Position numbers and translations under genes: made by a program. The notes beneath the pieces are model-generated. The model saw only the letters and a list, made by a program, of their open reading frames with translations. It did not search any database and was not told the origin of the DNA. 64,000 nucleotides of DNA from Strigops habroptila (Eukaryota > Chordata > Aves > Psittaciformes > Psittacidae), in assembly GCF_004027225.2 (NCBI RefSeq), contig NC_044288.2:6809719-6873718 (forward strand), read 5' to 3'. This document shows positions 49,668-61,319 of the stretch, in pieces. How positions within the stretch are numbered: position 1 is the stretch's first letter; every line of letters starts with the position of its first letter.

Positions 49668-52600
49668 TCAGGTGTTTTGGCAAAGGTTCTGGGGAAGGAG
49701 GGAGGAGCCCAGCAGAAGCCCACACACAGGTGGGTTGAGGAGGAGGATGAGGAGGGAGGTGATAAATGAGAATGGTGGGGCCAGCTGAGCTGGTGGCTTG
49801 CAGGGGAAGGAGGCAGAGGGGGTTTGGGAGCCCTCTGCTCCCTCCACACCCTCCAGGTCAGTGTCCCCAGGCAGAGATGGGGCTGGAAAGCCCCAGCAGT
49901 GGGGCAGCAGGTCCCCTGCCCCTGGGCAGCATCCAGCAGGGAAGGAGAGCACTGCAATGCTGCTGGCATCTGGAGCAGGTAGGACCTAAAATCACCATTT
50001 TGGGGGGAAGAAAAGCTCCCTAAAGCTGCTGCTGTGAGACCTGCCAGTCCTCAGCAGGGCACAGCACCCTGGGCAAGCAGCAGCACCACTCACAAGCACG
50101 AGCTTCTCCTCAATATTAGCAAGTAAAGCAAGGGGTTATTTCCCCTAAAAGTGCTTAATACTCATTAACTGCTCCAGGTTTGATAGGCAGCTGCTCATAG
50201 AAATTTAATTGCCCAGCAAGAGGTATAAATCAGTGCACGTGAGCTGAGAACTTGCAACTCCAGCTACTGGAGTTGAGCATCTCATTGCTCAGGCAGGTTA
50301 CAGCAGTGACATTCTGGCTGACACTTGCTGCTGGCGCAGCAGTAAAGCTCCTGCACGACCTCCATGGAAAGGATGGGTCCAAATGGGCTCCATCTGTAGG
50401 AAAAGTGGAGCTTAGAGGTGTCTGAGGCAGCTGGAGGATATCCACTGGGATGGAAAGTGCTGCTGTGGATGAAGAGCCTGGTCCCCCACATAGACCTGCT
50501 GGTAGGATGTGGTGACAGTGGCTGATGTTGTGGCCTGTGGATGTCCCTAAGGGCTGAGAGATGGCTTTACCTGCTCTTCCAGCAATCCAAGCAATGCATC
50601 ACCTCTCTTCTAGGATAAGCAGTGGGATGGTGCTCCTCAAGCCTGTGCTCCTGTGCATAGGATGGACTGGGAGCACCACTGGGACCCAGAGCAAGGGAGC
50701 ACTGGAGCTGCAGCCCTGCATAAGGGTCTCCAGCACATCAATGCCACAGAAGAACCAACTGTCCCATGTGGGAGCTGGTGTCCTCCTCATCCCTACTGTG
50801 TCCAGACGCACCTTGGCCATGGTAACTCATTGCCATCCCCACTCCAGCTGCAGTGATGCTCCTGGCTCCATCTGGGAGCATCAGGACAGGGAACCAAGTA
50901 CCTCCAGGAGGGACAGGCAGAAAATGGGCACATTCCTGCACCCACCTCGTGGCCATCTTTCACTGGGTGGGAGGATGGATATGGGAGGAAGGGGCACCCA
51001 TGTGCCCCTGCCTGGTGGCCTGATCTTGGAGCCTCTGAGACGTGAGGACCCCATAGCCATGTTCCTGACACCGTCCCTTTCCCTGCGTGACGTCTGCTGC
51101 CCGGTTAAATCAGATCTGCACCGAATCCCATCGTTTCCAAGGCAACATAAAAGCATCAGAGGAGCAAAAGCCACCCAGCGGGGCTGCGGTGAGGGACGGG
51201 CAGCTCTGCTGGGTCACCTGCCTGGCAACGAGGGCTCATGGCACCGTGGCAAGCACCAGCGCATCCCTGGTGGTCCAGCCCCATCCCTCAGGCACGCTGC
51301 AGGGACAGGCTCCCGCAGGGCAGCGCTTGGTGCCTCTGCATTGGCTGCACCCTGGTGCTGGTTCTGGCCATGATGGGCAGCTTGGGAGGGAGCAGAACCT
51401 TGCTGGAGATGTGCCCGAGCAGGCGCATGGCCACCACCAGCAGCAGCCTTGGGCAGCGCGATGCTGCAGCCGTGCGGCCCCGGGAACTGGGCTACTTCCA
51501 TGGGGAGGCAGCGGGGACATAGGAAACCAGCCCAGGGCCATTGGTGGCCCCCAGGATGGACCAGGGATGGGATCTCCTGTGCTCAGACCCCAGCCCGTGC
51601 TGGCTTGCACTGCCACGCTGGGGCCGGTGTGGCTCTCCCCCGGCACGGAGGGGCGGTGGGAAGGAGCTTTTCCCGTTTCCCAGCAGCCGCTGCCTTCCCG
51701 GCTGCACGGCTCCGAGCTCTGCAATGCAGCTCACACAGCTTGTCTGCTGTGTGTGAATCCCATCAATATTTCATGGAGCTGCTTCCTCCAGGGGAAGGGC
51801 TGCTATCAGCTCCGGCTTTCCACTGCTCCTACCAGCATCCTCCTCTTGGAGAGAACATCTGATTTCCTTCCACCAGCCTCCCCTTTTCCCTCCCCTTTCT
51901 GCACCAGCAAGTATCTCTTTGCCTTTCAGGGGCTGAGGGCTCTGGAGTCCCTTTGGGGTCACATCAAAGCACTGACCATGTTGTGGTCACTTGAGCCTGC
52001 CCGCAGCAGAGGTGCCCAACGCTGCAGCCCCAGGTTGGGCTCCCAGGACCTGCAGCTCTAGTTGGGTGACTGAACCCACCAACACCCTCCATCTCCCCCC
52101 AGCTCCGTGTCCAGCAACAGGATGATGAATGTGGCCCCATCGCAGCTTGGTGCCAGCAGCCCTGACTCTGCCTAGCCAGGTCCCATTGCCCTGCCCAGCA
52201 CACGTCCAGCCGCAGGTCCCAGCTTGTTCCCAGTGGGAGCCAGGGTGGAACAGGCTGTTTGCAGAAAAAGTTGCTTTTTAAATGCTAAGACAGCACTATT
52301 CCAGCAAAGCTTCTTAAAGGATCAGCAGAAAACTGGCTGTGGGAAGGCTTCTGTGAGCCGGAGTGATGCCAAGAGACAGCGGGAGCCTGGCACTGCCCGT
52401 GGCTGGAGCCAGCACTGGCACCCACATCCCTGGCAAAGCAGGAGGAGGGGATGATGGGACCCTGGAGCACATCACCCACCACCCAACAACTAAAATGGGA
52501 GCAATTCCATTTGCGGGCTGAGGGCTCCAGCCCTGGAGTCCCTTTGACTATGGGAAGGATGAGGAGCGCAGGGAGGCTCCCGCCATGGCCCAGCACAGCA

Positions 52601-54000
52601 TCCCGGAGCTGCGGGGCCTGGCACGCAGCGAGCACAGTGGCAGCAGGGCTGTCAATCCTGCATGGAAACACTTTCAAGCCATTACTACAGGAGCCCGTTT
52701 CCTGCTATTTGAGGTGCTGTGACAAAACATTTGGAGTGAGTTGAAATGGATGTGAGGAGATGGTGCCGCACGGCCTGGGCTTTATAAGCAGGAAAATGAG
52801 GCGTTTTCCTAACTTTAAATTGTCTCTTGCATCAATGCGATGCTTCCCGTAGGCTGTGCTGCAGCGAGAGCAGCCGTGAGCCCGCGGGGGGCCCGGTGCC
52901 ACGGGCTGGCCCAGCTCGAGGGGCAGCAGAACCTGCGGGAGGACGGAGCTGGACTATGTGGGGGAAGCTGCGGGGGATTTACCCCTTGTCTTGGGATGCA
53001 AGGAGCCATGGAAAAGGCAGACCAAGATGCCGTGATCTCATCATCCTCTATCTAAGTCCCATAAAGGTTATTGTGACCGGTGCTTTGAGGATGGGGCTGA
53101 AAACGGGGATGAAGCAAGAGCCCGGGAGCGCCTGCAGAGAGGAGCACTGGGACATGGGGGGTGGCAGGAGTTTGCCCTCACAAAGGGGTGTTGGAGCAGG
53201 TAAAGCGCTCTTCGGGAGAGATGTGAGCGCAGCACAAGGGCTGGCTGTCGAGAGGAGCTGATGTAGAGAGGAGCAGGCACACGTCTGAGCTGGGCTGGAG
53301 GAGCGAGGCGCGGGAGCAGCCCCTACGTGGCTCGGGCACTGTTCGGGCAGGCAGCCCCGTGCCCCACAGCGCAGGGATGGCCCCGCACTGGGTTTGTGCC
53401 ACAAACGAAGCCCATCCCCGTGCCGCTGGCCCAGGGGTCCTGCAGGCTCCTGCTCTCAGCACACTAATGCAATAGGCAGCACAGCCCCACGGGATGTTCC
53501 CCGTGCACCAAGTGATGCAATTCAGCCCAGAGCCAAGTGCTTTGCTCAGCCTCCAAAGGCCCCTCGCTACCCTTCCCGGACCCCCAGGAGCAGGCACTGG
53601 CCATCACAGAGCCCGGCACAGCCACCACTTCCCACGGGGACACCTCTGCTGCTCCACGTGAGCACCCACAGGTGGCCCCGGCTTTAGGGACTGCTGCGGC
53701 TGGCCAGGCCCATCCCCACCCCAGTGCTTCCCTGCGGCGGCAATAAGCAATGCCCACGCTGCCCTCGGGCTTCTCCCCACTCACTGTAATAACCCCAACT
53801 GTAGCAAGCAGGGAGCAGCACAGCCCCTCTGCCCATCCCAGGGCATCGTCCCACTCCTCCTCACCAGTTCTGTCCTGGATTTCCCTACAGAACCAGCCAC
53901 AGCCCCTGCCCAAAGCACCGTGGATCAGCGGATCGAGGCGAGCCAAAGCCATGTCCGAAGCACCGGCTGGAGAAGTGAGTGCTGGCGCTATGGGCTGCTC
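49668..54000. other. RIMS3 upstream region, no gene recognised
   Basis: GC-rich single-copy DNA with open frames of up to 324 codons that share no family features and lack codon structure. One AT-rich patch (50100-50280, with AATATTAGC, CATTAACTGC and AAATTTAATTGCCC) stands out and may be regulatory. Otherwise I see nothing. Confidence 0.4.
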
Positions 54001-54900
54001 GGTGCCAGCCCCCCCAGGCAAGACGCCCCCGTTTCACTGGTCCCGACCCCCGGTTCCCCGGCGTGCACGGGACGGGGTTGACGTCAACGGGCTTTCAGCA
54101 GGGATGATGGATGGCACGGGAAGGAGCTCCCGTTCCCGAGCCGCTGCCTGGGAATCGCTGCCCCGAGCTCCGGGGGGGGCCCCGGTAAACCGGCCCAGGC
54201 AGCACCCAACCGGGGAGCCCTTGGGGACGGGGGGAGCGCAGCCGCAGCCCCCACGCTTGCAGCGCAGCGATGGTTTTGGGGTGTTCACGTCCCGGTTGCA
54301 GCCTGGGGTGTGTTTTAGGGGTCCCGGGTGCACCCTGTCCGCAGCCGCGGGGCGCAGCGGGAGCACCGGGGCTGTCCCACCGGGGGTCGGGTCCCCTCGC
54401 CCCCCCCCCCCCCCCCCTCCCGGGGCTCCCATCCCGCTCCTCCCCGGCACCGCATCCGCGACGGGCATCCCCAGAATCGCCTCTCGCCCGCTCCCGGGGG
54501 ATGCTCCGGGGCAGGTGCGGCCCCGCTCCCCGCCGGACCCAGCCGGTGCCGCGGCCGTGCCGGGCTCCGGGAGCGCCGCACCCCGCGCCGCCGCCGCGGG
54601 CACTCACCGCCGCTGCCGCCGCCGCCGCCCGTGCCCGCTCCTCCCCTCGGCCCCGGCGGGCTGCTGGGAGCGGCGGGCGGGGGAGCCCCGGGCCCGGCCC
54701 CGACGGGCGGCCGCGGAGAGGGGCCGGCATCCCCCCGAGAGCGCGGCCCGGGGCTGCCGGTGCCCCCGAGCGCTGCCGCCTGCACCCGCTCCTGGCAGGG
54801 GCACGCCCGGAGCTGCCAGCTCGACCCCAAAAGCCACGGGCCGGACACTGCAGCCATCAATGGATCCCGAGGGCTGGCGGCTGCACCCTGCACCTGCCAG
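54000..54900 (-). promoter_or_regulatory. RIMS3: CpG island, probable RIMS3 promoter and exon 1
   Basis: Dense CpG DNA with GCCGCCGCC repeats. The minus strand carries a consensus donor, GGCGGCG|GTGAGTG, with the exon ending at 54608, so a first noncoding exon could lie at about 54608-54800 and splice to 45907. It contains an 18-base C run (54400-54417), in the inferred intron. Assignment to RIMS3 rests on position and strand. Confidence 0.5.
54400..54417. repeat. C18 homopolymer
   Basis: Eighteen uninterrupted C, the longest homopolymer of the window, G-quadruplex-prone on the other strand. Confidence 0.95.
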
Positions 54901-55110
54901 GCACACCCCAGGAGCCTCCAGCTTCACCATGCACCCATCAAACGGATACCGAGAGCCTCCAAGTGCACCTTACACCCATCGGCCAGACCAGACACCCACC
55001 AGCTGGACTCCACGAGCTGCCACCCTCACCCTTCTCCCACCAACTGGACCCCAACAGCCACTGGCCAGACCCAACACCCCCCAGCCGGACCCCAGGGCTG
55101 CCCACAGGGC
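54810..55110. repeat. Degenerate CTGGACCCCAAGAGC-type repeat
   Basis: Units of roughly 40-55 bases share a GGACCCCARSAGCYNCC core: near 54823, 54863, 54945, 55004, 55047 and 55088. Old decayed minisatellite at the edge of the CpG island. It leaves several phases open on the plus strand, which explains long spurious frames. Confidence 0.6.
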
Positions 55111-55199
55111 CACGGGAGCCTCCAGCCAGGCCTGAAGCGCTGCTGCCAGTCCCCACTTGGCACCTGCTCCTTTGGGAACACAGGAACCTCCCGGCTCCG

Positions 55200-58100
55200 G
55201 TCCCTTCAGCTGCCACCGGAGCGGAGCGTGGCCTCCCGGGGGGACAGAGCCCTTCTTGTGCCCGGGCTCCTTCCCAAGGAGGAAGCTGGAGCAGAGGCAG
55301 CCCCGGTTCCGGCGCTGCCCTTGGACTCACCTTGGCTCCCTGCACACAAACACTCATTTCCCTCTAAGCAGCATCTCTTCACTCGTGGTAAATTCCTCCA
55401 GCGCTTTCCCTGTCTTGCCTCTGAGGCTGACATGGAGCCACGTGCTGGGAGGAAACCCTCCTTCACTGCCTTTAACTCTGTCCCTCCCTAGAACAGCTCC
55501 GGGCTTGGGTTCCCCTGCAGATGGGCTCCCATCCTCACCGGGCTGGGGGCCGGGGCTGCCGGGAACCCCCCGGCCCCCCCGGGCAGAGCCTCCGTGGTGG
55601 GGTCAGGGCCTGGGCTGACCCGGGGCAGTGCCCCCAGGGCGGGTGGGTGAGTTCGGTGCTCAATGGGCACCCACGGTGCAGGGAGGATGGGGGGGGAATT
55701 CCAGCTGTGGGAAGGGAAGGGATCACCGGGGAGAGCCGGGATGCGGCGGGTCCTGGTGCTGGGCACGGGAAAGCTGGATGGAGAGCAGGAATAGCTGAAA
55801 GAACTAAATATGGAAACTTGGATAAAACCTCGCTGAAGTAGGGAGATGGTTTCCTAACAGAAGTCAAAGCATATAAACAAACTCGGGAGGGAGAGAGGTT
55901 GTCTGAGGGGCCTTCGGAGGAATGGCTAGGAAAAGCAGCTGAAAATATCTCGGTAGGGGAGGCTGGTTCATCAGAGCAAACTTCCAGCTCTGCGGGGAAA
56001 GTGTCAGTCCTGGGAACAGGCTACCTGGGGGGAAGAGACAGTGAAACACGTGTCTCAGCAGGGACAAACCTTTCCTGCCAGTGTATCGTTTCCAACTGCC
56101 ACATTCTGGTGATAAAACATGAAGTTTATGGCAATAATAAAACAAGAATGACAGAGTTTTCAGTTCAGCTGGTAGGGAGCTTTGTGACCCGCTCTGGGTC
56201 TCTGCTTCCCTTGGCAGGTTGCTCCGGGATCCCGCACTGACCTCCCACTGGGAGGGACTTGGTGGCTGGAGCTGATCCCCTGGGATGGACGGAAGCTCCG
56301 GCCTTGCTCTTGTGCTGGGATCCCACCTCTGATGTCTCTGAACCCATCAAGGAGCTCAGCTCTGCTCTGTCAGCTCCTCGACACTTTCTCCTTCACGTCT
56401 TGGGTTTGTGCCGGTGAAAGGGAAGTGGTTTAATGTGATTACCCCGGTAAAGCCCCACATAAGAGGATTGGTGGTGCTGCGGGGCTGCCGGCAGCACGTG
56501 GCGCAGGGGGGAGTGTGCTGGCTGGGGGTGCCAGCCCGGCCGTTGCAGGCACCCCAAAACCTGCTGGCCCTGCAGGGCTCACCCCGGGATTCTGCACACC
56601 TCGTGCGCCAGCACCTGCCCGTGCTGTGGCGGCCGCTTGTCCCACTGAGACGCGGATGGAATGGGCAGCAGAACACACCGAGGAGGGGGACAAAGTGCCG
56701 GGGGCCTGGGGCAGCCCCAGGGGTCTGGGCTGGCTATGCAGGGGGGGAAGAGGGCTGCACCTCGAGCAGGGTTATGGGGAGAGGATGGTTTATGCTGGGG
56801 CTGGGTAAACCCAGTGTGTCTGGCAGATGTTTCTGCGGGTCTCTCCTGCCCCAGGGAGGTTCTAGTCCCTGCGTGGAGAGCCGGGCTGTGGGGTAGGCCC
56901 GGGGGGGGAGAGGGACAGCCCTTGCCCAGGGGGTGAGCACCTTGGTGCTGCATCAGCTCTGCAGCTCCTACACCGTGTCCTGCTGCCCGCAGGGGAAGAA
57001 GCCGTGTTTAGATGCTGTAAAACCTCAGAATCTACAAAGCAGCACATCCATAAATCATTTACACCAAGGTTTTTTCCTCTTGACACTTTTCTCTGCCCCA
57101 AAGCAACAGCTTGGTTGGGATGAGTCCAGAGATCTGCTGTAACCGGAGCCCCAGGGGACAGGATGGGCTTGAGCCGAGGAGGAGGAGGGTCAGGCACGTC
57201 CCCTCTGCTCTCAGAGAGTCAAACAAAGTCAACCCTTCCACGAGCAGGCCGTGGGGTGCAGTCAGCTCAGCTCCCGGAGCTGTAGCTCAGCTCCGCAGGG
57301 ATTCATTCAGCAGGTACCAGATGCTGTTGAAGTGCAAACGCAACGAACCACGAACAAATGTGTGCAAGCTCCGACAGAGCAGAGAGAGGAAAAGTGCTCT
57401 TTTTTGCCCCCTTTCTTGTTTTCCTTGGCTCCTCCCCGTTCCAGGCAGGCTGACACAGAGCCCTCTGTGCTTGAGGGTGGCTGTGACCCTGCTTGGGGAA
57501 GCGGAGCGGCTCCCGACAGTGCATCACTGCTGCCGAGAGCGCAGGTGGGGGACAGGGACTCACAGCGCGGGGCAGCGGCGCACAGCGGGCTTCAGTGGGA
57601 GGAGACGGGGGACTGTGCAGAACCCCTCGAGCAAGGCCGGGGTCCCGCTGGAGTCGGAGCCGGGGGTTCGCAGCTGTGGCCGGTGGCAAAGCCAGCAGCG
57701 GCGCCGGGTGATTGATTTAGAAATGAGTCATTCTGAAGGGGGGCGTCGCATGTCATCGCCCTGGAACGGCACCACAGCAGCCTGGCTCCGAAACGGTGAG
57801 AATTAGCGTTTAAAACAACAGCCCAGCTCCAGCACAGCTTTTGTTTCTCTTGGCCGCCTCGCGAGTGCCCTGAGAGCAGAAAGTTGCAAGACTTTGGATC
57901 AAACTGCCGGGGTTTGCTGCAAGATCTCTCCCGCTCCAGCGCCACCGCGGAGCCTTCGGGGCAGCCGAGCTCCCAAACCGCAGCGTGAGGGGAAATTTGT
58001 CCCGTTTCCTGCCTTTGGGCAAATGTCCCACAACAGAAATCACCGCTCTGAGCCCTGGTCACAAGGTGCAGGAGGGATTTTATCCTCCACAGCAGGTACC

Positions 58101-58380
58101 GCTGAGCTTGGAACTCTGTGGCAAGGCGAGGGCAGCGCAGCAGGACCCGACTTTCCCTTCCCGTGTGTAAACGACATTTAAGGCACCCGACGGGCGAGTC
58201 CTCGCTGTAGCTGTAAACTGGATTCGCACGATGTGGGCACCAGCAGCACCGCGGGGAGGTGAAGACGGAGCCACTGCTCAGGACGGGCTGTTTCATGGGG
58301 AGAGCGCTGAAGACCCGCTCCAGCGGAACGAGGCCCCGAGCCGGGGCGCGGGCGGGAGGCGGCGGGGCCCTGCCCGCGGC
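55200..58380. other. RIMS3-NFYC intergenic stretch
   Basis: No exon, RNA gene or interspersed repeat that I can support. Composition falls from GC-rich to mixed around 55.8-56.2 kb and rises again toward the 58.4-kb island. Confidence 0.45.
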
Positions 58381-58390
58381 ACCCAGCGCC

Positions 58391-58660
58391 CGCCTCACCG
58401 GGGAGCGGCCCCGCGCCCGCCGCCGCGCGCCTCTCGCGAGATCAGCCGCGGGTCATGCGCCTGCGCGGTGCGGCCGCCCAGGGGAAAGGGGCGGAGCCGC
58501 CGCCCCGCCGCCTCACGGACCCGCCGCCATCTTGTTTAGCGGCCGCTGGGCGCTTGCTCCGCTCCGGACGTGCCCCCCTCCCCCCTCCTCCCGCCAGCCG
58601 AGCCGGGGGCAGCGCGGGCGCCGCGCGGACGAGGCGGAGGCCGCGGCACCGCCAGCGCCG
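58391..58660 (+). promoter_or_regulatory. NFYC: CpG-island promoter and noncoding first exon, probably NFYC
   Basis: Strong housekeeping-type promoter: TCTCGCGAGA palindrome at 58432-58441 (BANP site), NRF1-like TGCGCCTGCGC at 58454-58464, YY1-type GCCGCCATCTTG at about 58522-58533. The plus strand then runs to a consensus donor GCGCCG|GTGAGTG (exon end 58660). No ATG-initiated frame of known protein is visible, so the exon is probably untranslated. The name comes only from synteny (NFYC follows RIMS3 in human and chicken). Confidence 0.5.
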
Positions 58661-58769
58661 GTGAGTGCCGGGGAGCGGCGGGAGCGGCGGCCCGTGAGGG
58701 GGGCGCGGGGCGGGGGCGGCCTGAGGGGTTTCCCCCCCCTCCTCCTCTGCACCATCCCCGCCAACGGCT

Positions 58770-58860
58770 CCGCGCCGATTGGCGGGGCAGCACCGCGCCC
58801 GCTGATTGGCCCGCGCCGGGGGAGGCGGGTGAAGGAAGGTGCGCGCTGATTGGATACCGA
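58770..58860. promoter_or_regulatory. Cluster of three inverted CCAAT boxes
   Basis: ATTGG at 58778-58782, 58805-58809 and 58849-58853, spaced 27 and 44 bases, all in the same inverted orientation, each preceded by CTGATT or CCGATT (NF-Y consensus CCAATCRG). They lie just downstream of the putative exon 1 donor, an arrangement that would suit minus-strand initiation. Confidence 0.6.
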
Positions 58861-59294
58861 GGAGCGGACCGGGGAGAGGACCGGAAACCGTGCCGTTTCC
58901 CCGCGCGGCCCGGAGGGGCGGGGGGGAGGCCGGCCCCGGCAGCGCGGGGGGGGGCAGCGGCAGGCCCGGGCAGGGCTCGGTGGGAGAGCTCGGTTTCACA
59001 GGCCCGTGGGGCCGGTGCTACCGTTCAGCCGGAGCTGAGCTGCGGGTCTCCGGTGGGTTCCTGAGGGGTTGTTTAACCTGTGCTCGAAGCCCCGTGGCAC
59101 AGAGAGCTCTGGAAATACCTGCACCTAAACATGGTCTCTAAGTCCTGCTGTTCCTTGTGCTGAGAAAATGACATAAACGTGCCCCGGTGCCGGGTAACGT
59201 GCCGCGAGTTACAAGCAATGGGAGCGGGGTGAGAATGGAAGGTAATTCCTTTTGGCTGGAGGGGGTTTCAGTCAGGCCCATTCGTCCCCTGGAG

Positions 59295-59692
59295 CCACGC
59301 TGAGAGAGCTGGGCTGTGTCAGCCTGGACAAGAGAAGGCTCCTGAAGGGGAGACCTTAGAGCAGCTCCAGTGCCTAAAGGGGCTCCAGGAAACCTGGAGA
59401 GGGGCTTTGGACAAGGGCCTGGAGGGACAGGCCAAGGGGAATGGCTTTAACCTGCCAGAGGGGAGATTGAGATGAGCTCTGAGGCAGCAGCTCTTCCCTG
59501 TGAGGGTGCTGAGGCGCTGGCACAGGGTGCCCAGAGAAGCTGTGGCTGCCCCATCCCTGGCAGTGTTCAAGGCCAGGTTGGACACAGGGGCTTGGAGCAA
59601 CCTGCTCTAGTGGAAGGTGTCCCTGCCCGTGGCAGGGGGTTGCAACTGGATGCGCTTTAAGGTCCCTTCCAACACAAACCAGGCTGGGATTA
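59295..59692 (+). mobile_element. CR1 LINE fragment between the two first-exon candidates
   Basis: From GAGAGAGCTGGGCTGTG through the ORF2 C-terminal region to AACACAAACCAGGCTGGGATT. About 400 bases, 5'-truncated, very similar to the 49.2-49.66 kb copy over AGAGAAGCTGTGGCTGCCCC and CAAGGCCAGGTTGGACACAG. Confidence 0.94.
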
Positions 59693-61300
59693 CCTGTGCA
59701 GGTGTTTGGGGGTCAGGGCATAGCTCTGGGGTGGCAGCACCACTTTATCCTCATATCAGCTGTGCTGTGTCCCAGGGCTGGCTCCAGGACGTGGAGCTCT
59801 GGCAGGCTTTGGGCTGCTCACATACAACGATCAGCACTGGCTGCTTCTGCAACGTGATTCTTCATGTCGCCTTTTGAAATGCTTTGTCTGGTGGAGTGAA
59901 GTATTCTCCACGTCCTTAGGAATAAATGCTTGTTGTGTGTCTCAATAGCTGTCTGAGTGCAGGCGATATGGAGCAAGCACGTGGGTTCCTTCTCCTCTAG
60001 TCCTACATCCAGAAAATAGACTCCTGGCTCATCAAACACTTTTTGCTATGTCACCCTTGGCAAATTAGGTTATGGGCTTGGACTGGGCTGCTCCTGCTGG
60101 GTCTGTGTCCTCAGCTCACCGTGCTCTGGGCACAGCTCGCTGTCCCTTGGGTGCTGGTCGTGGTGGTGGCAGCCCGGTGTCACGCTCTGTTGGAGCTGCC
60201 CTGCGGGTCGTGTTGCTCTGAAAAGGGCTCATCTGAGGTGCTGGTGTTTGGGGGGCTCGTGAGTGTGTTTTGGGGTAAACACAGAGTTCTTGAAAGCAGA
60301 ATCGGTGCCTTGGGCCGGCCCGGGCCCCCCCAGGCAGCGCCCGGAGCTGTTTGCTCTGAGGGAGGGCTGGGATCGGGTGTAACCCCCCGGTTGTGGGTCA
60401 GCCTCGAGCCGCCCCCTGCGCTGTTCTGTCCCGGCTGTTAATCGGTGCCTTCATTCTCCCCCCACACCCCGACAACAGCCCGTGGGGCCACAGCCCCCAA
60501 ACCGTGACGGTTCCGGGGTTAGAGCGTTCCCCTCGGCTCGTGGCAGTGAAACCTTTCCAGTGGGATTTTGGCAATTCCCGTTAGCCCAGCGACCTCTCGG
60601 TGCCCTGTGCGATTCCAGAGCTGCAGCGCTTGCAACGAACCCGTTACCGCGGGGTTCCCAAAATGCATTCGGGGGTTGCACTTCTGCACCGGTCGTTACC
60701 GGGAGGAGCACAGAGCTTTGCCGAGTGCGAGTATTAGCGGTTTTAGGACACGTTTTAACCATTTACACATAAAACCAGCCCTTGCTGGTGGTTTCTTCCT
60801 TCATCCCTTCTCGCTTCCTGCCCTAGACCCCGGTAACCGGCAGAAGCCGGAAGCGCTGGCTCAGCCCCGCGCTGGTTTTCCCTCTTTTGCTCGTTATCCC
60901 GCGCTATTTCCAAGCGGTGTTGCGGAGCGCCGGTAACTTCCTGGGCTCGCATGCCGCCGGCGACTCGCCGTTCCCGGCTTCCAGGCCGGGCCGAAGGCGC
61001 CCACTGGGCGCTCCCCCGACCCGCGGACGCCGGTTTGAGGGGATATTCCCGCCCCCCCCCCCCCGGTTGTTTTTGAGGCCGTGCGGGGCCGCGTTCGTGC
61101 CGCGCCACCGGACGTTCGCTGCCGGTCGGTGCTTCCCCTCCCCGAGGCTGTGCCCGCCCCGGGAGCCGCCGGCGGGGCGCGGCCCGGCCCGGTCGCGGTG
61201 CACCCGGTACCGCGGGTCCCGGCACCGCCCGCCCCGCGCACGTGCACCCCGCGCGCTGCCCCGTGACCCGCCGGTGGCGGCGGGAGGAGGCGGGAGTGCG
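59693..61300. other. Putative NFYC intron 1, no exon recognised
   Basis: Mixed-composition DNA turning CpG-rich after 60.8 kb. A 13-base C run lies at 61052-61064. No coding exon seen. Confidence 0.4.
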
Positions 61301-61319
61301 CGTGCTGCCCGAGTGACAG

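Noticed and set aside
51087-52061. 324-codon plus-strand open frame
   Set aside because: No recognisable domain or codon pattern; minus strand frames overlap it equally. Treated as chance in GC-rich DNA.
53750-55491. Plus-strand frames of 365-461 codons in three phases
   Set aside because: Several overlapping phases are open at once because of high GC and a decayed tandem repeat. No family motif, no splice logic, Pro/Arg/Ala composition typical of CpG-island noise.
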